A DNA stretch of 20,309 nucleotides from the NCBI GenBank assembly GCA_937996795.1, contig CALKUH010000056.1:1-20309 (forward strand), read 5' to 3'. Below, in pieces: positions 7,687 to 15,091 of the stretch. The notes under the pieces were generated by a model, which was not told the origin of the DNA, did not search any database, and saw only the letters and a list, made by a program, of their open reading frames with translations. Every line of letters starts with the position of its first letter. The stretch's first letter is position 1. The DNA comes from an uncultured Verrucomicrobiota bacterium (GTDB taxonomy: Bacteria; Verrucomicrobiota; Kiritimatiellia; CAIVKH01). The translations under genes were made by a program, and so were the position numbers.

Positions 7687-8332
7687 CGGCGAGTGTGTCG
7701 AGGGTCACGCCGCGGAAGTCGGCGAACTGCGCGCGGACGTGCGGGGGCACGGTGGCGGCGCGCGTGTGGCCGGTGATGGCGAAGCAGGGCATGCCGGCAC
7801 GGTGCGCAGCTTCAAACCCGGCCCAGGAATCCTCGAAGACGCGGCAGCGCGCGGGCGGCAGACCCATGCGCTCGGCGGCGAGCAAAAAGAGATCCGGCTC
7901 CGGTTTGCCTTTCACCACATCCTCGCGCGCGAGCACCGCGCGGAAGAAGCCGCGCAGCTTCAATCCATCGACGACAAAGTCCACGTTCACGCGCTCCGCG
8001 TTGGAGGCGACAGCGCACGGGATGTCGGCGCGATGCAGCGCCTCCAGCAGGTCCACGAGGCCGGGCATCGGCTCCATCACCGGCGCGTAGATTTCGCGGT
8101 AGATGGCTTCCTTTTCCTCCGCGCGGCGGATGATTTCGTCCATGGCGATGTGGTCGCCGTAGATCTTGCGGAAGATCTGGTCGTTGGTGCGCGCGTAGAG
8201 GTGTTCGCGGTAGAACGCGCGGTCGATGTTACGGTTGTTGCGCGCGCTCCAGATGAGCCACGATTCCTCGTGGTAGGCGTGGTTGTCCACGGCCGTGCCG
8301 TCGATGTCGAAGATGACGCCGTAGGGATGCAT
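7676..8332 (-). CDS. HAD-superfamily phosphatase / beta-phosphoglucomutase-like hydrolase
   Basis: 218 residues, the usual size for subclass I HAD hydrolases of the PGM-like group. Motif I is FDIDGTAVD (nucleophile Asp9, acid Asp11). The helical cap follows, including 'ARTNDQIFRKIYGD'. Motif II is AVASNAE, motif III Lys is in VVKGKPEPD, and motif IV is FEDSWAGFEAAHRAGM. These enzymes hydrolyse or transfer phosphate on small sugar phosphates in the cytoplasm; the substrate cannot be told. It is the last gene of a minus-strand group and starts 16 bp after the stop of the TPR lipoprotein gene. Its 3' end overlaps that of the GlpD-like gene. Confidence 0.85.
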   Translation of the reverse strand: MHPYGVIFDIDGTAVDNHAYHEESWLIWSARNNRNIDRAFYREHLYARTNDQIFRKIYGDHIAMDEIIRRAEEKEAIYREIYAPVMEPMPGLVDLLEALHRADIPCAVASNAERVNVDFVVDGLKLRGFFRAVLAREDVVKGKPEPDLFLLAAERMGLPPARCRVFEDSWAGFEAAHRAGMPCFAITGHTRAATVPPHVRAQFADFRGVTLDTLAATA

Positions 8333-8348
8333 GGGGCGCGGGGGCGGG

Positions 8349-10418
8349 TCAGTGCGTCGCGAGCCACTGGCGGACGACCGCGGCGGCGGGATCGTTCGGC
8401 GCGAGTTCGAGGAAGCGCGAGTAGGCGGCGCGCGCCTGGTGCACGGAGTCGGCGCTCTCGCTGTAGATCTGGCCGAGCAGGTAGTGGGCGACGGCGTAGT
8501 CGGGTTTCTGGCGCACGAGGTCCTGCGCGAGGGTCGTGGCGGTGGTGAGGTCGCGCGTCTGGAAGTGGAGCAGGGCGAGGTTGAAGCGGGCGCTGTGGAG
8601 GTCCGGCTGCAGGCGGAGCGCGCGCGCGTAGGCGTCCTTCGCGAGGTCCGTGTCGCCGAGTTGTGTATAGGCGAGGCCGAGGTTGTAAAACGCGCTGGTG
8701 TGGCGGTCGTCGTTTTCCACCGCGCGGCGGAAGGCGGCGACGGCCTGTTCCCACCGGCGTTGCGCGAGCAGTTGCGTGCCTTGGTTGAACGCCGCGGTGG
8801 CGGCGGTCGTGTTGCGCGAAGCGGGCGCGCGGATGTCGAGCTGCCGGGCGGGCGGTTGCGTGGGGCGCGGCGCCGGGGCGGGACGCGTCACGGATGGCGG
8901 GGCGACGGGTGCGGGCGCGGGCGTGGGACGCTCGGTCGATGAGGGCAGGTTTTGCGGCGGGCGGCGTTCGGGGATCGGCGTGGCGGCGCGGACGGCCGGC
9001 GTGAGCGCGCGGATGCGTTCGGCGGCGCGCCGGGTGCGCGGGTCGGTCGGGAACAGTTTTTCAAATTCGCGATACGTCGTGACCGCGCGTTCGGGGTCCT
9101 GCAGGTGCTCGTCGTGCAGGCGGGCGAGATCCCACAAGGCGTCCGGGCTGCGCGGGTCGATGCGGACGGCGGCGGTGAAGCCGACGAGGGCTGCATCGGT
9201 CTCGCCGGTTTTCAGCGCGGCGCGCGCCACCCCGTGGTGGGCGTCGAACGACTGGCGGTCGAGGGACGTGGCCTGCTTGTAGGCGCGCAACGCCTGGTCG
9301 AACTGGCCCTGTTCCATCAGGTAATCCGCGAGGGCGATGTGCGCGCGCGCTTCCTCGAACGCCACGCGCGTGGCGGCGCGGAGCAGTTTCTCGCGCGCAG
9401 GCGTGCGTCCGGCGCGGCCTGCTTCGGAGGCGGCCGCGAGCAGCGTGTCCAGTGCGCCGCGCGCATCGCCGCGCCCGGCCTGCTCCGATGCGCGGGCGAT
9501 GAGTTCATCGTCCGCTTGCTCCGCCGTGCGTGGTGCTGGCGCTGGCGTGGGCGCGGGACTGGGGGGCGGTGTCGGCGCCGGGGCCACGGGCGGCGGCGTG
9601 AAGGGGGTGGCCGGTTCTTCGGGTGGCAGCAGCGGCGCGAGGGGCGGTTCGCCGGGCGGCACCAATTGCTTTTCACCCGGCCGCGCGAGCGCGGCGTGCG
9701 CGTAGTCGGCGGCGGGTCCTTCGGGGCGTTGGGCGAGAAACCGTTTGTAGTACGTGCGCGCGCGGTCGGGATCGTTGAGCTGCGTTTCGTAGATGAGGCC
9801 GACGTTGAACAGCGCGGGCGCGTAGCGCGAATCCTTTTCCAGCGCCATGAGGTGCGACTCGACACCCTTTTCCGGTCCGCGCATGTGCAGGTCCACCACG
9901 GCGAGCGCGGTGAGGATGCGCGGGGAGTTTGGCGCGCGGGTGAGCGCGGCGTGCAGGATGCGGCGCGCGACCGGCCACTGGCGGCGCTCGATGTAGAGCT
10001 GCGCGAGCATCTCGGCGGGCCGCGGGTCCTTCTCGTTGATCTGCGCCGCCTGTTCCAGCAGTTGCGCGGCCTTGGCGGCGTCGCCGCTGCGGCGGTGGAG
10101 CAGGGCGAGATTGTAGACCGGCTCGGCGAGGGTCGGGCTGATGCGCCGGCTGTCCTCGAAGGCGTCCTGCGCCACCTGCATCTGGCCGAGTTTCCACGCG
10201 GCGACGCCGAGGTAATTGTAGGCCAGCGCGTTTTGCTCGCTGCCCGGCCGGCGCGCGATGGATTTTTCCAGCAGCGTGCGCGCGCGGACGAGGTTCTCGC
10301 GCTTGAGTTCATAGACGCCGCGGTCGAACTCCGCCTGGCCCGGCGGTTTCGAGCAGCTCGCGGCGAACAGCAGGGCGGTGGCCCCGCCGGCGAACAGCGC
10401 TATGAGAAAACGATTCAT
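8349..10418 (-). CDS. Large TPR-repeat lipoprotein with Pro-rich linkers
   Basis: 689 residues from the ATG at 10416-10418. The reading frame opens further upstream, but that part is Arg/Pro-rich shadow sequence and overlaps yjbQ. MNRFLIALFAGGATALLFAASC is a lipoprotein-type signal peptide with the acceptor Cys. TPR helices follow in three blocks (for example 'ALAYNYLGVAAWKLGQMQVAQDAFEDSRR', 'HHGVARAALKTGETDAALVGFTAAV', 'SAFYNLGLAYTQLGDTDLAKDAYARAL'). The blocks are separated by two long Pro/Ala/Thr-rich linkers, at about residues 240-290 and 470-530. TPR proteins are protein-interaction scaffolds; a role in an envelope complex is inferred. No enzymatic motif is visible. The gene sits between yjbQ (41-bp gap) and the HAD gene (16-bp gap) on the same strand. 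Confidence 0.85.
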   Translation of the reverse strand: MNRFLIALFAGGATALLFAASCSKPPGQAEFDRGVYELKRENLVRARTLLEKSIARRPGSEQNALAYNYLGVAAWKLGQMQVAQDAFEDSRRISPTLAEPVYNLALLHRRSGDAAKAAQLLEQAAQINEKDPRPAEMLAQLYIERRQWPVARRILHAALTRAPNSPRILTALAVVDLHMRGPEKGVESHLMALEKDSRYAPALFNVGLIYETQLNDPDRARTYYKRFLAQRPEGPAADYAHAALARPGEKQLVPPGEPPLAPLLPPEEPATPFTPPPVAPAPTPPPSPAPTPAPAPRTAEQADDELIARASEQAGRGDARGALDTLLAAASEAGRAGRTPAREKLLRAATRVAFEEARAHIALADYLMEQGQFDQALRAYKQATSLDRQSFDAHHGVARAALKTGETDAALVGFTAAVRIDPRSPDALWDLARLHDEHLQDPERAVTTYREFEKLFPTDPRTRRAAERIRALTPAVRAATPIPERRPPQNLPSSTERPTPAPAPVAPPSVTRPAPAPRPTQPPARQLDIRAPASRNTTAATAAFNQGTQLLAQRRWEQAVAAFRRAVENDDRHTSAFYNLGLAYTQLGDTDLAKDAYARALRLQPDLHSARFNLALLHFQTRDLTTATTLAQDLVRQKPDYAVAHYLLGQIYSESADSVHQARAAYSRFLELAPNDPAAAVVRQWLATH

Positions 10419-10459
10419 TCGGAAGAAAGAGCGTAGCGGGCGACGCCCGCGCCCGCAAG

Positions 10460-10852
10460 TTATCCCGCCCCGACCCAGAGCTCCCGCGCGCGCGGGCCGT
10501 CGTATTCGCAGAAGAAGATGCCCTGCCAGGCGCCGAGCTGGAGGCGTCCGCCCGCGACGAGGACGCGGACCGACGAGCCGGTCATGATCGCCTTTACATG
10601 GGCGGCGGAATTGCCCTCGCCGTGGCGATAGGCCGGGTCGCGCCACGGGACGAGGCGGTCCAGCGCGTGGAGCACGTCGCGCACGACGTCCGGGTCCGCG
10701 CATTCGTTGATGGTCACGCCCGCCGTCGTGTGCGGGACGAAGAGCGTGATCGCGCCGTCGCGCACGCCCAGGCCGGTGACCGCTTCTTGCACCACCCGCG
10801 TTACGTTGATATACTGGCTATGGTCGTGGGATTGAACGGATAGCTTTTTCAT
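10460..10852 (-). CDS. yjbQ: YjbQ / UPF0047 family protein
   Basis: 130 residues, the full usual length. The conserved blocks are all present: 'ITLFVPHTTAGVTINECADPDVVRDV', 'YRHGEGNSAAHVKAIMTGSSV' and 'LQLGAWQGIFFCEYDGPRAREL'. The conserved His, Asn, Glu and Asp residues form the putative metal/ligand pocket of this small trimeric fold. E. coli YjbQ has weak thiamine-phosphate synthase activity in suppressor work, but the physiological role is open. Transcribed divergently from the CNNM gene with a 53-bp gap, and first in a minus-strand group with the TPR lipoprotein and HAD genes. No clear ribosome site precedes the ATG. Confidence 0.93.
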   Translation of the reverse strand: MKKLSVQSHDHSQYINVTRVVQEAVTGLGVRDGAITLFVPHTTAGVTINECADPDVVRDVLHALDRLVPWRDPAYRHGEGNSAAHVKAIMTGSSVRVLVAGGRLQLGAWQGIFFCEYDGPRARELWVGAG

Positions 10853-10905
10853 GGAGGCCGCATGCTAGGCCGCCTCCGCGTCCCGCGCAAGGATGTCGCC
10901 TGGAA

Positions 10906-12162
10906 ATGGAACCTATCGTGATTGAGGAGCTTGTCGCGTTTGTGCTCCTGCTCTGCGCGTCCGCGTTCTTCTCCAGCAGCGAGACGATCTTCTTCTCCTT
11001 GAATCCCCTGCAAGTCCGCCGGATGACGCAGGCGAACGCGGTGACGGGCAAACGCATCCACGACCTGCTCGCGAACCCCACGCGCCTGCTCTCGACGATC
11101 CTGATCGGCAACACCATCGTCAACGTGGCCATCGCGGCGGTCGGCTATGAGCTGGTTCGGCGGATGGTGCCGCCCGGCCTCGGCGCGCTCGTGGCGATTC
11201 CGCTGGTGACCATCCTGCTGGTGATTTTTGGCGAGGCCGGGCCGAAGCGACTCGGCCTGAAGCTGGCGGAGCGCCTGGCGCCGGCCTACGGGATCCTGCT
11301 CAACGCGCTGGCGGTGGCGTTCACGCCGCTGCGCCGGCTGCTCGAAAAGCTGACGCAGACGTTTGAGTCGATGTTCCGTCCGCGCGGGCGCGGCTTGAGC
11401 GAGGATGAGTTCAAGACGGTGCTCGAGATCGGCAACGAGGAGGGGATCCTCAACGCGGACGAGCTCGCGATGATCAAGTCGATCATCCAGCTGGAGGACA
11501 TGAAGGCGAGCGACGTGATGACGCCGCGGGTGGACATCATCGGGCTGGACCTCGACGACGATCCGTCCGGATTCCCCGCGCGCGCCCAGTCCGCGCGCCG
11601 CAACTTCCTCGTGCTGTACCGCGGCCAGCTCGAGAACATCGAGGGCTTCCTGAACGTGCGCCGCTACCTGCTGGACCCCGAGCGGCGGATCGAGCAGGCG
11701 CGCGAGGAACCGTACTTCGTGCCGGAGACCACGCCGCTGAACCGCCTGCTGCTGCAGTTCCAGAACGAGCACCGCCGCATCGCCGCCGTCGTCGACGAAT
11801 ACGGCGGCATGGCGGGCGTCGTGACGCGCGGCGACATCCTCGAGGAAATCACCGGCGAGATTTACCAGGAGCTCAACAAGCCGCGCCCGCTCTTCCAGCC
11901 CGCGGGGCCGAACCGCTGGTTGATGGATGCCAACTTCAGTTTGGAGGAGTTGAACCGGAAGCTCGGGCTGCACCTGGAGGCCGAGGGCGCCGACCGGCTT
12001 GCCGGATGGATCGCGCATCACCTCGGGCATTTGCCGGAGAAGGATGACCTGGTGGAGGCGCAGGGCGTGCGCGCCACGGTGCTGCAAACCCAGCGCCTGC
12101 GCGTCACGCTGGCCCAGCTCGAGAAGCTGCCGGAACCGGCGGTCGAGGAGGGTCATCCATGA
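10906..12162 (+). CDS. CNNM/CorC-type membrane protein (DUF21, CBS pair, CorC_HlyC domain)
   Basis: 418 residues. The N-terminal DUF21/CNNM membrane domain has 'FFSSSETIFFSLNPLQVRRM', 'STILIGNTIVNVAIAA' and 'VIFGEAGPKRLGLKLAERLAP', with about three to four hydrophobic helices. A cytoplasmic CBS pair follows ('MKASDVMTPRVDIIGLD', 'FQNEHRRIAAVVDEYGGMAGVVTRGDILEEITGEI'). The C-terminal CorC_HlyC domain begins near 'NRWLMDANFSLEELN'. Family members are linked to Mg2+ or Co2+ efflux/homeostasis and CBS-nucleotide sensing; older 'hemolysin' labels are misleading. It overlaps the next paralogue by ATGA (12159-12162). The start is ATG 10906 with a poor ribosome site. Confidence 0.9.
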   Translation: MEPIVIEELVAFVLLLCASAFFSSSETIFFSLNPLQVRRMTQANAVTGKRIHDLLANPTRLLSTILIGNTIVNVAIAAVGYELVRRMVPPGLGALVAIPLVTILLVIFGEAGPKRLGLKLAERLAPAYGILLNALAVAFTPLRRLLEKLTQTFESMFRPRGRGLSEDEFKTVLEIGNEEGILNADELAMIKSIIQLEDMKASDVMTPRVDIIGLDLDDDPSGFPARAQSARRNFLVLYRGQLENIEGFLNVRRYLLDPERRIEQAREEPYFVPETTPLNRLLLQFQNEHRRIAAVVDEYGGMAGVVTRGDILEEITGEIYQELNKPRPLFQPAGPNRWLMDANFSLEELNRKLGLHLEAEGADRLAGWIAHHLGHLPEKDDLVEAQGVRATVLQTQRLRVTLAQLEKLPEPAVEEGHP

Positions 12163-13124
12163 CCGCCCTTGAACTCATGTTGTTGAGCGTGTGCCTCGCG
12201 GGGTCCTGGTTCTTCTCCGGGATTGAGACCGGTCTGATTTCCATCAACCGCCTGCGTCTGCGCCACCTTGTGCGGCGCAAGGTGAAGGGCGCGGCCACGC
12301 TCCAGTATTTTCTCGACCATCCCGACTACCTGCTCGGCACGACGCTGGTCGGCAACAACATCGTCAACACCGTCATTGCCGTCGTGGCGGCCAGCGTGGG
12401 CACACGGCTGTTCGGCGCATCGGGTTCGTGGATCGCGAGCGCGCTGGCCACGCTGACGCTGCTCGTGTGCTGCGAATATTTCCCGAAGGCGTGGTTCCAG
12501 AGTTTCCCCGCGAAGCGCTGCCTGCCGTTCGCGCCGCTGCTGGCGGCGATGGGTCGCCTGCTCCATCCGCTGAGCTGGGCCTTCATGCACGTCGTGAGGC
12601 GGCTCGTGCCGATGCCGCGTCGCGCGGAGGCGGCGGCGCGCCCGGTGATGACGCGGGAGGAATTGATCCACCTGACGCACGAAACACACAAGGCCGGTTC
12701 GCTGACGGGCGACGAGGTGCGCATGATCACCGGCGTGATGGAGCTCAAGACCATCAGTTGTGCGGAGATCATGGTCCCGCGCGACCAGATCGTCTACATC
12801 CACCACGACACGACGGCGGAGGACATCAAGCTCTTCGCCCGCGCCCGCGCGTTTAACCAGTTCCCGGTGTTCGACCGCGAGAAAAAGACGTTCGTCGGCA
12901 TCGTCTATGTCATGGATGTGCTGTGCGACCCGAACCCGGCGGGCAAGCAGGCGAAGGACTACATGCGTCCGCCGCAACTGGTCGATAAAACTGTGCCCGC
13001 GGACCACGTGCTGCCGCGCATGCGCGTCACGCGCCAGCCCGTCGTCCTCGTCACGGATGAGACCCAGGGCGTCGTCGGCATGCTCCCGCTCGAACGCGTC
13101 GTCGCCGAATTCGTCGGCGCTTGA
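12159..13124 (+). CDS. CNNM-type membrane protein (DUF21 plus CBS pair), second paralogue
   Basis: 321 residues, coupled to the preceding paralogue through a 4-nt overlap. The DUF21 domain shows 'WFFSGIETGLISINRLRLRHLV', 'GTTLVGNNIVNTVIAVVAA' and 'VCCEYFPKAWFQSFPAKRCLP', where Glu..ProLys matches the conserved GE..PK site. The CBS pair includes 'ISCAEIMVPRDQIVYIHHDTTAEDIKLFARARAFNQFPVFD' and ends at 'VVLVTDETQGVVGMLPLERVVAEFV'. It stops after the CBS pair and lacks the CorC_HlyC C-terminal domain of its neighbour. The two probably form a heteromeric ion transporter or sensor, an inference from their coupling. A large inverted repeat follows 6 bp after the stop. Confidence 0.88.
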   Translation: MTALELMLLSVCLAGSWFFSGIETGLISINRLRLRHLVRRKVKGAATLQYFLDHPDYLLGTTLVGNNIVNTVIAVVAASVGTRLFGASGSWIASALATLTLLVCCEYFPKAWFQSFPAKRCLPFAPLLAAMGRLLHPLSWAFMHVVRRLVPMPRRAEAAARPVMTREELIHLTHETHKAGSLTGDEVRMITGVMELKTISCAEIMVPRDQIVYIHHDTTAEDIKLFARARAFNQFPVFDREKKTFVGIVYVMDVLCDPNPAGKQAKDYMRPPQLVDKTVPADHVLPRMRVTRQPVVLVTDETQGVVGMLPLERVVAEFVGA

Positions 13125-13130
13125 GAAGCG

Positions 13131-13275
13131 TTAACCACGGAGACACGGAGATACGGAGAGGGAGGGCCCGCGAAATACGCGAAACACACGAAATGGCGGG
13201 TTCATAATTTTCGAGTATTTCGCGTGTTTCGTGGTTTTCCTCGTCTCCTCCGTACCTCCGTGTCTCCGTGGTTAA
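13131..13275. repeat. Large imperfect inverted repeat, 'ACCACGGAGACACGGAG' family
   Basis: The left arm at 13131-13158 (TTAACCACGGAGACACGGAG then ATACGGAG) and right arm at 13248-13275 are reverse complements over 28 bp with one mismatch. The arms include a 'ACGGAGA/ACACGGAG' sub-periodicity. The interior (13169-13240) holds further, partly complementary GCGAAATAC / GCGAAACAC segments. It fills the space between two convergent genes. RNA from either strand would form a long hairpin, so it may act as a bidirectional terminator. Similar repeats are scattered through many environmental bacterial genomes, often PVC members; the origin is unclear. Confidence 0.85.
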
Positions 13276-13279
13276 ATTC

Positions 13280-13828
13280 CTATTCCCCGGCGGGCGCGAG
13301 GGTGAAGGTGCGGTAATCGCTCCACGGGCCGGCGATGTTGTTGGTGTCGACGGCGCGCACGCGCCAGCGGCCGGCGTTGAACCCGGCGGGCCACTCGGCG
13401 GTGTAGGTCGTGGCGGACACCTGTTCGAGGCGGAAGTCGGCGCAGCCGCCTTCCGCGACGCAGGTGGCGAGATCAATGAGGTAGGAGGCGGCCGCGTCGA
13501 CGGCGTTCCAGGAAAATGTGATCAGCGCGCCGGCCAGGATCGCGCCCGGGGTCGGCTCCAGCGGGGCGGGGGCCGCGAGCGCGCCGCGGGTGTCGTCGCG
13601 ATCGTCGTCATCCCAATCCATGCCGGAGGTGATCAGCGCGACGGTGCCCGCGCCGAGGAAGACCCCGATGACCGGCGAGGCGCGCGCGATGGCATTGGTC
13701 CCGGCGGCAGCCGTTTCCATCGCATTCGTGTTCGCGGGTTCGGCGGCGGGCGCGTTCGTCTCCTGCGCGCGGACCACGGCGAGCGGGAGCAGCAGCGCGA
13801 GGGCGAGGTGGCGGAGGGTGGCGGTCAT
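13280..13828 (-). CDS. Secreted protein with fibronectin-III-like C-terminal domain
   Basis: 182 residues from the ATG at 13826-13828, overlapping the rsgA stop by 4 nt. MTATLRHLALALLLPLAVVRAQ is a signal peptide. An Ala/Asn/Thr-rich stretch follows, then a hydrophobic segment (ASPVIGVFLGAGTVALITSG, about 50-70), which may be a membrane helix, and an acidic patch DWDDDDRDD. The C-terminal 95 residues look like an Ig/FN3 domain: 'P.PGA.......FSWNAVDAAASYLIDLATC' and 'RWRVRAVDTNNIAGPWSDYRTFTL'. Such domains bind proteins or sugars in the envelope. The frame runs open upstream through rsgA, but that is shadow. Function unknown. Confidence 0.75.
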   Translation of the reverse strand: MTATLRHLALALLLPLAVVRAQETNAPAAEPANTNAMETAAAGTNAIARASPVIGVFLGAGTVALITSGMDWDDDDRDDTRGALAAPAPLEPTPGAILAGALITFSWNAVDAAASYLIDLATCVAEGGCADFRLEQVSATTYTAEWPAGFNAGRWRVRAVDTNNIAGPWSDYRTFTLAPAGE

Positions 13829-14931
13829 TCGAGTTTCCCCCGGCGCGGCGCGTCCTTCTTGTCCACGCCGTGCTGCAATACACGGCGGTGGCGCCGTTCG
13901 ACGCGCTGCAGGTGGCGCATTTTGTTTTGCGCCAGTTCCTCGAGTTCCCCGCGCAGTTGCAGGTAATTCGCAAGGCGCCGTTCGGGCAGGCGTCCGTCGG
14001 CAATCGCCCCGCGCACGGCGCAGCCGGGCTCCTGCTCGTGGCGGCAGTCGGTGAAGCGGCACGACGGCGCGAGCGCCTCGATGTCGGGAAACACGTCGGC
14101 GAGGCTGTCCTCCTCGCCCCACAGCTGGATTTCGCGCAGGCCCGGCGTGTCGATCACGAGCGCGCCGTTGGGCAGGCGCAGCAGCTCGCGGTAGGTCGTC
14201 GTGTGGCGCCCGCGCCGGTCGCGTTCGCGCACCTCGCCGGTCTCCTTCACCTCTTCGCCGAGCAGCCGGTTCACGAGGGCGGACTTGCCGACGCCGGACG
14301 GACCGAGCATCGCGCAGGTGCGGCCCCTGGTGAGCAGCGCGCGCACGCCCGGAATGCCTTTTCCGCTGATCGCGCAGGTGACGAACACCGGCAGGTCGGC
14401 GTTGAGCGCGCGCACGTCGTCCGCGTAGGGTTGCGGGTCCTCGCACAGGTCGCACTTGTTGAGGATCACCGCCGGGTTCGCGCCGCTTTCGCGGGCGAGC
14501 GCGAGGTAGCGTTCGATGCGCCGCAGGTTGAAGTTCCGCCCGCCGTCGAGCGCGTGCACGATGAACACCAGATCCACGTTCGCGGCGACCACCTGCGACT
14601 CCACCGTGTCGCCCGGCACCTTGCGCGCGATGGCGGTGTGGCGCGGGAGCACGCGGTGAATCAGCGCGCGATCGTCCGGGCCCTTCGTTTCCGCCATCAC
14701 CCAGTCGCCCACCGTCGGCTGGTCCACCTTCCGCGTCGCCGTCCGGCGGAACCGACCCGACAGCGCCGCGATAAATTCGCCGCGCGCGCACACGATGTGC
14801 CAGAGGTCGCGCCCATCCCGCACGATGCGGGCGGGTTGCCCCGGCTCCTCCGCCGTCCACTCCGCGTCGCGATCCGCGCGGTAGCCCAGCACAGAGAGAT
14901 CGATCGCTGTTTTTTCGGTGTCTTCAGCCAT
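13825..14931 (-). CDS. rsgA: Ribosome small-subunit-dependent GTPase A
   Basis: 368 residues from ATG 14929-14931. The N-terminal OB fold ('PTVGDWVMAE', 'VLPRHTAIARK') precedes a circularly permuted GTPase domain, in which the order of motifs is diagnostic: G4 NKCD first, then G5-like 'CAISGKG', G1 GPSGVGKSALVN, switch region with 'RRGRHTTTYRELLRL', and G3 DTPG. The C-terminal zinc finger is 'CRFTDCRHEQEPGCAVRGAI' with its Cys-x5-Cys-His-x6-Cys pattern. RsgA acts late in 30S maturation, releasing RbfA. A TTG start at 14961 would add 10 residues but looks unlikely. The stop overlaps the start of the secreted-protein gene. Confidence 0.95.
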   Translation of the reverse strand: MAEDTEKTAIDLSVLGYRADRDAEWTAEEPGQPARIVRDGRDLWHIVCARGEFIAALSGRFRRTATRKVDQPTVGDWVMAETKGPDDRALIHRVLPRHTAIARKVPGDTVESQVVAANVDLVFIVHALDGGRNFNLRRIERYLALARESGANPAVILNKCDLCEDPQPYADDVRALNADLPVFVTCAISGKGIPGVRALLTRGRTCAMLGPSGVGKSALVNRLLGEEVKETGEVRERDRRGRHTTTYRELLRLPNGALVIDTPGLREIQLWGEEDSLADVFPDIEALAPSCRFTDCRHEQEPGCAVRGAIADGRLPERRLANYLQLRGELEELAQNKMRHLQRVERRHRRVLQHGVDKKDAPRRGKLE

Positions 14932-15035
14932 GCGGCGCAGACCGTAGCAGAAGCACGCCAACTCCGCTACGCCCCTTGAGGTCGGCGGCCCGGCCCGGGT
15001 GTTGCTCCGCCCGCCCGCGCGTGGAGCTCCGCGCC

Positions 15036-15090
15036 ATTAAGAACAAATTAAGAAAAACACACTTCTCTGAACCGGTTAAGGCTGTATAGT
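15036..15090 (+). promoter_or_regulatory. LacI-gene control region with candidate operator
   Basis: An AT-rich segment in the 160-bp gap between rsgA and the LacI-family gene. ATTAAGAA occurs twice (15036-15043, 15047-15054), one helical turn apart. CTGAACCGGTTAAG (15067-15080) is a near-perfect palindrome around AACCGGTT with the central CG typical of LacI-family operators. TATAGT (15085-15090) is a possible -10 box that would put the transcript start at about ATG 15098; no good -35 is visible. Autoregulation is inferred. The rest of the gap (14932-15035) is GC-rich with nothing recognisable. Confidence 0.5.
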
Positions 15091-15091
15091 C

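Noticed and set aside
8952..10436. 494-residue open frame on the plus strand opposite the TPR gene
   Set aside because: Arg/Gly/Ala-rich shadow of high-GC coding sequence; no domain or start signal, whereas the minus strand encodes clear TPR repeats and a lipoprotein signal.
10853..10905. Thiamine (TPP) riboswitch upstream of yjbQ or the divergent CNNM gene
   Set aside because: The 53-bp gap is too short and shows no TPP-aptamer core; no thiamine biosynthesis gene is nearby.
13280..14860. 526-residue continuous minus frame joining the secreted protein to sequence inside rsgA
   Set aside because: The upstream 340 residues are a shadow of rsgA in another frame; a signal peptide and an ATGA overlap mark the true start at 13828.
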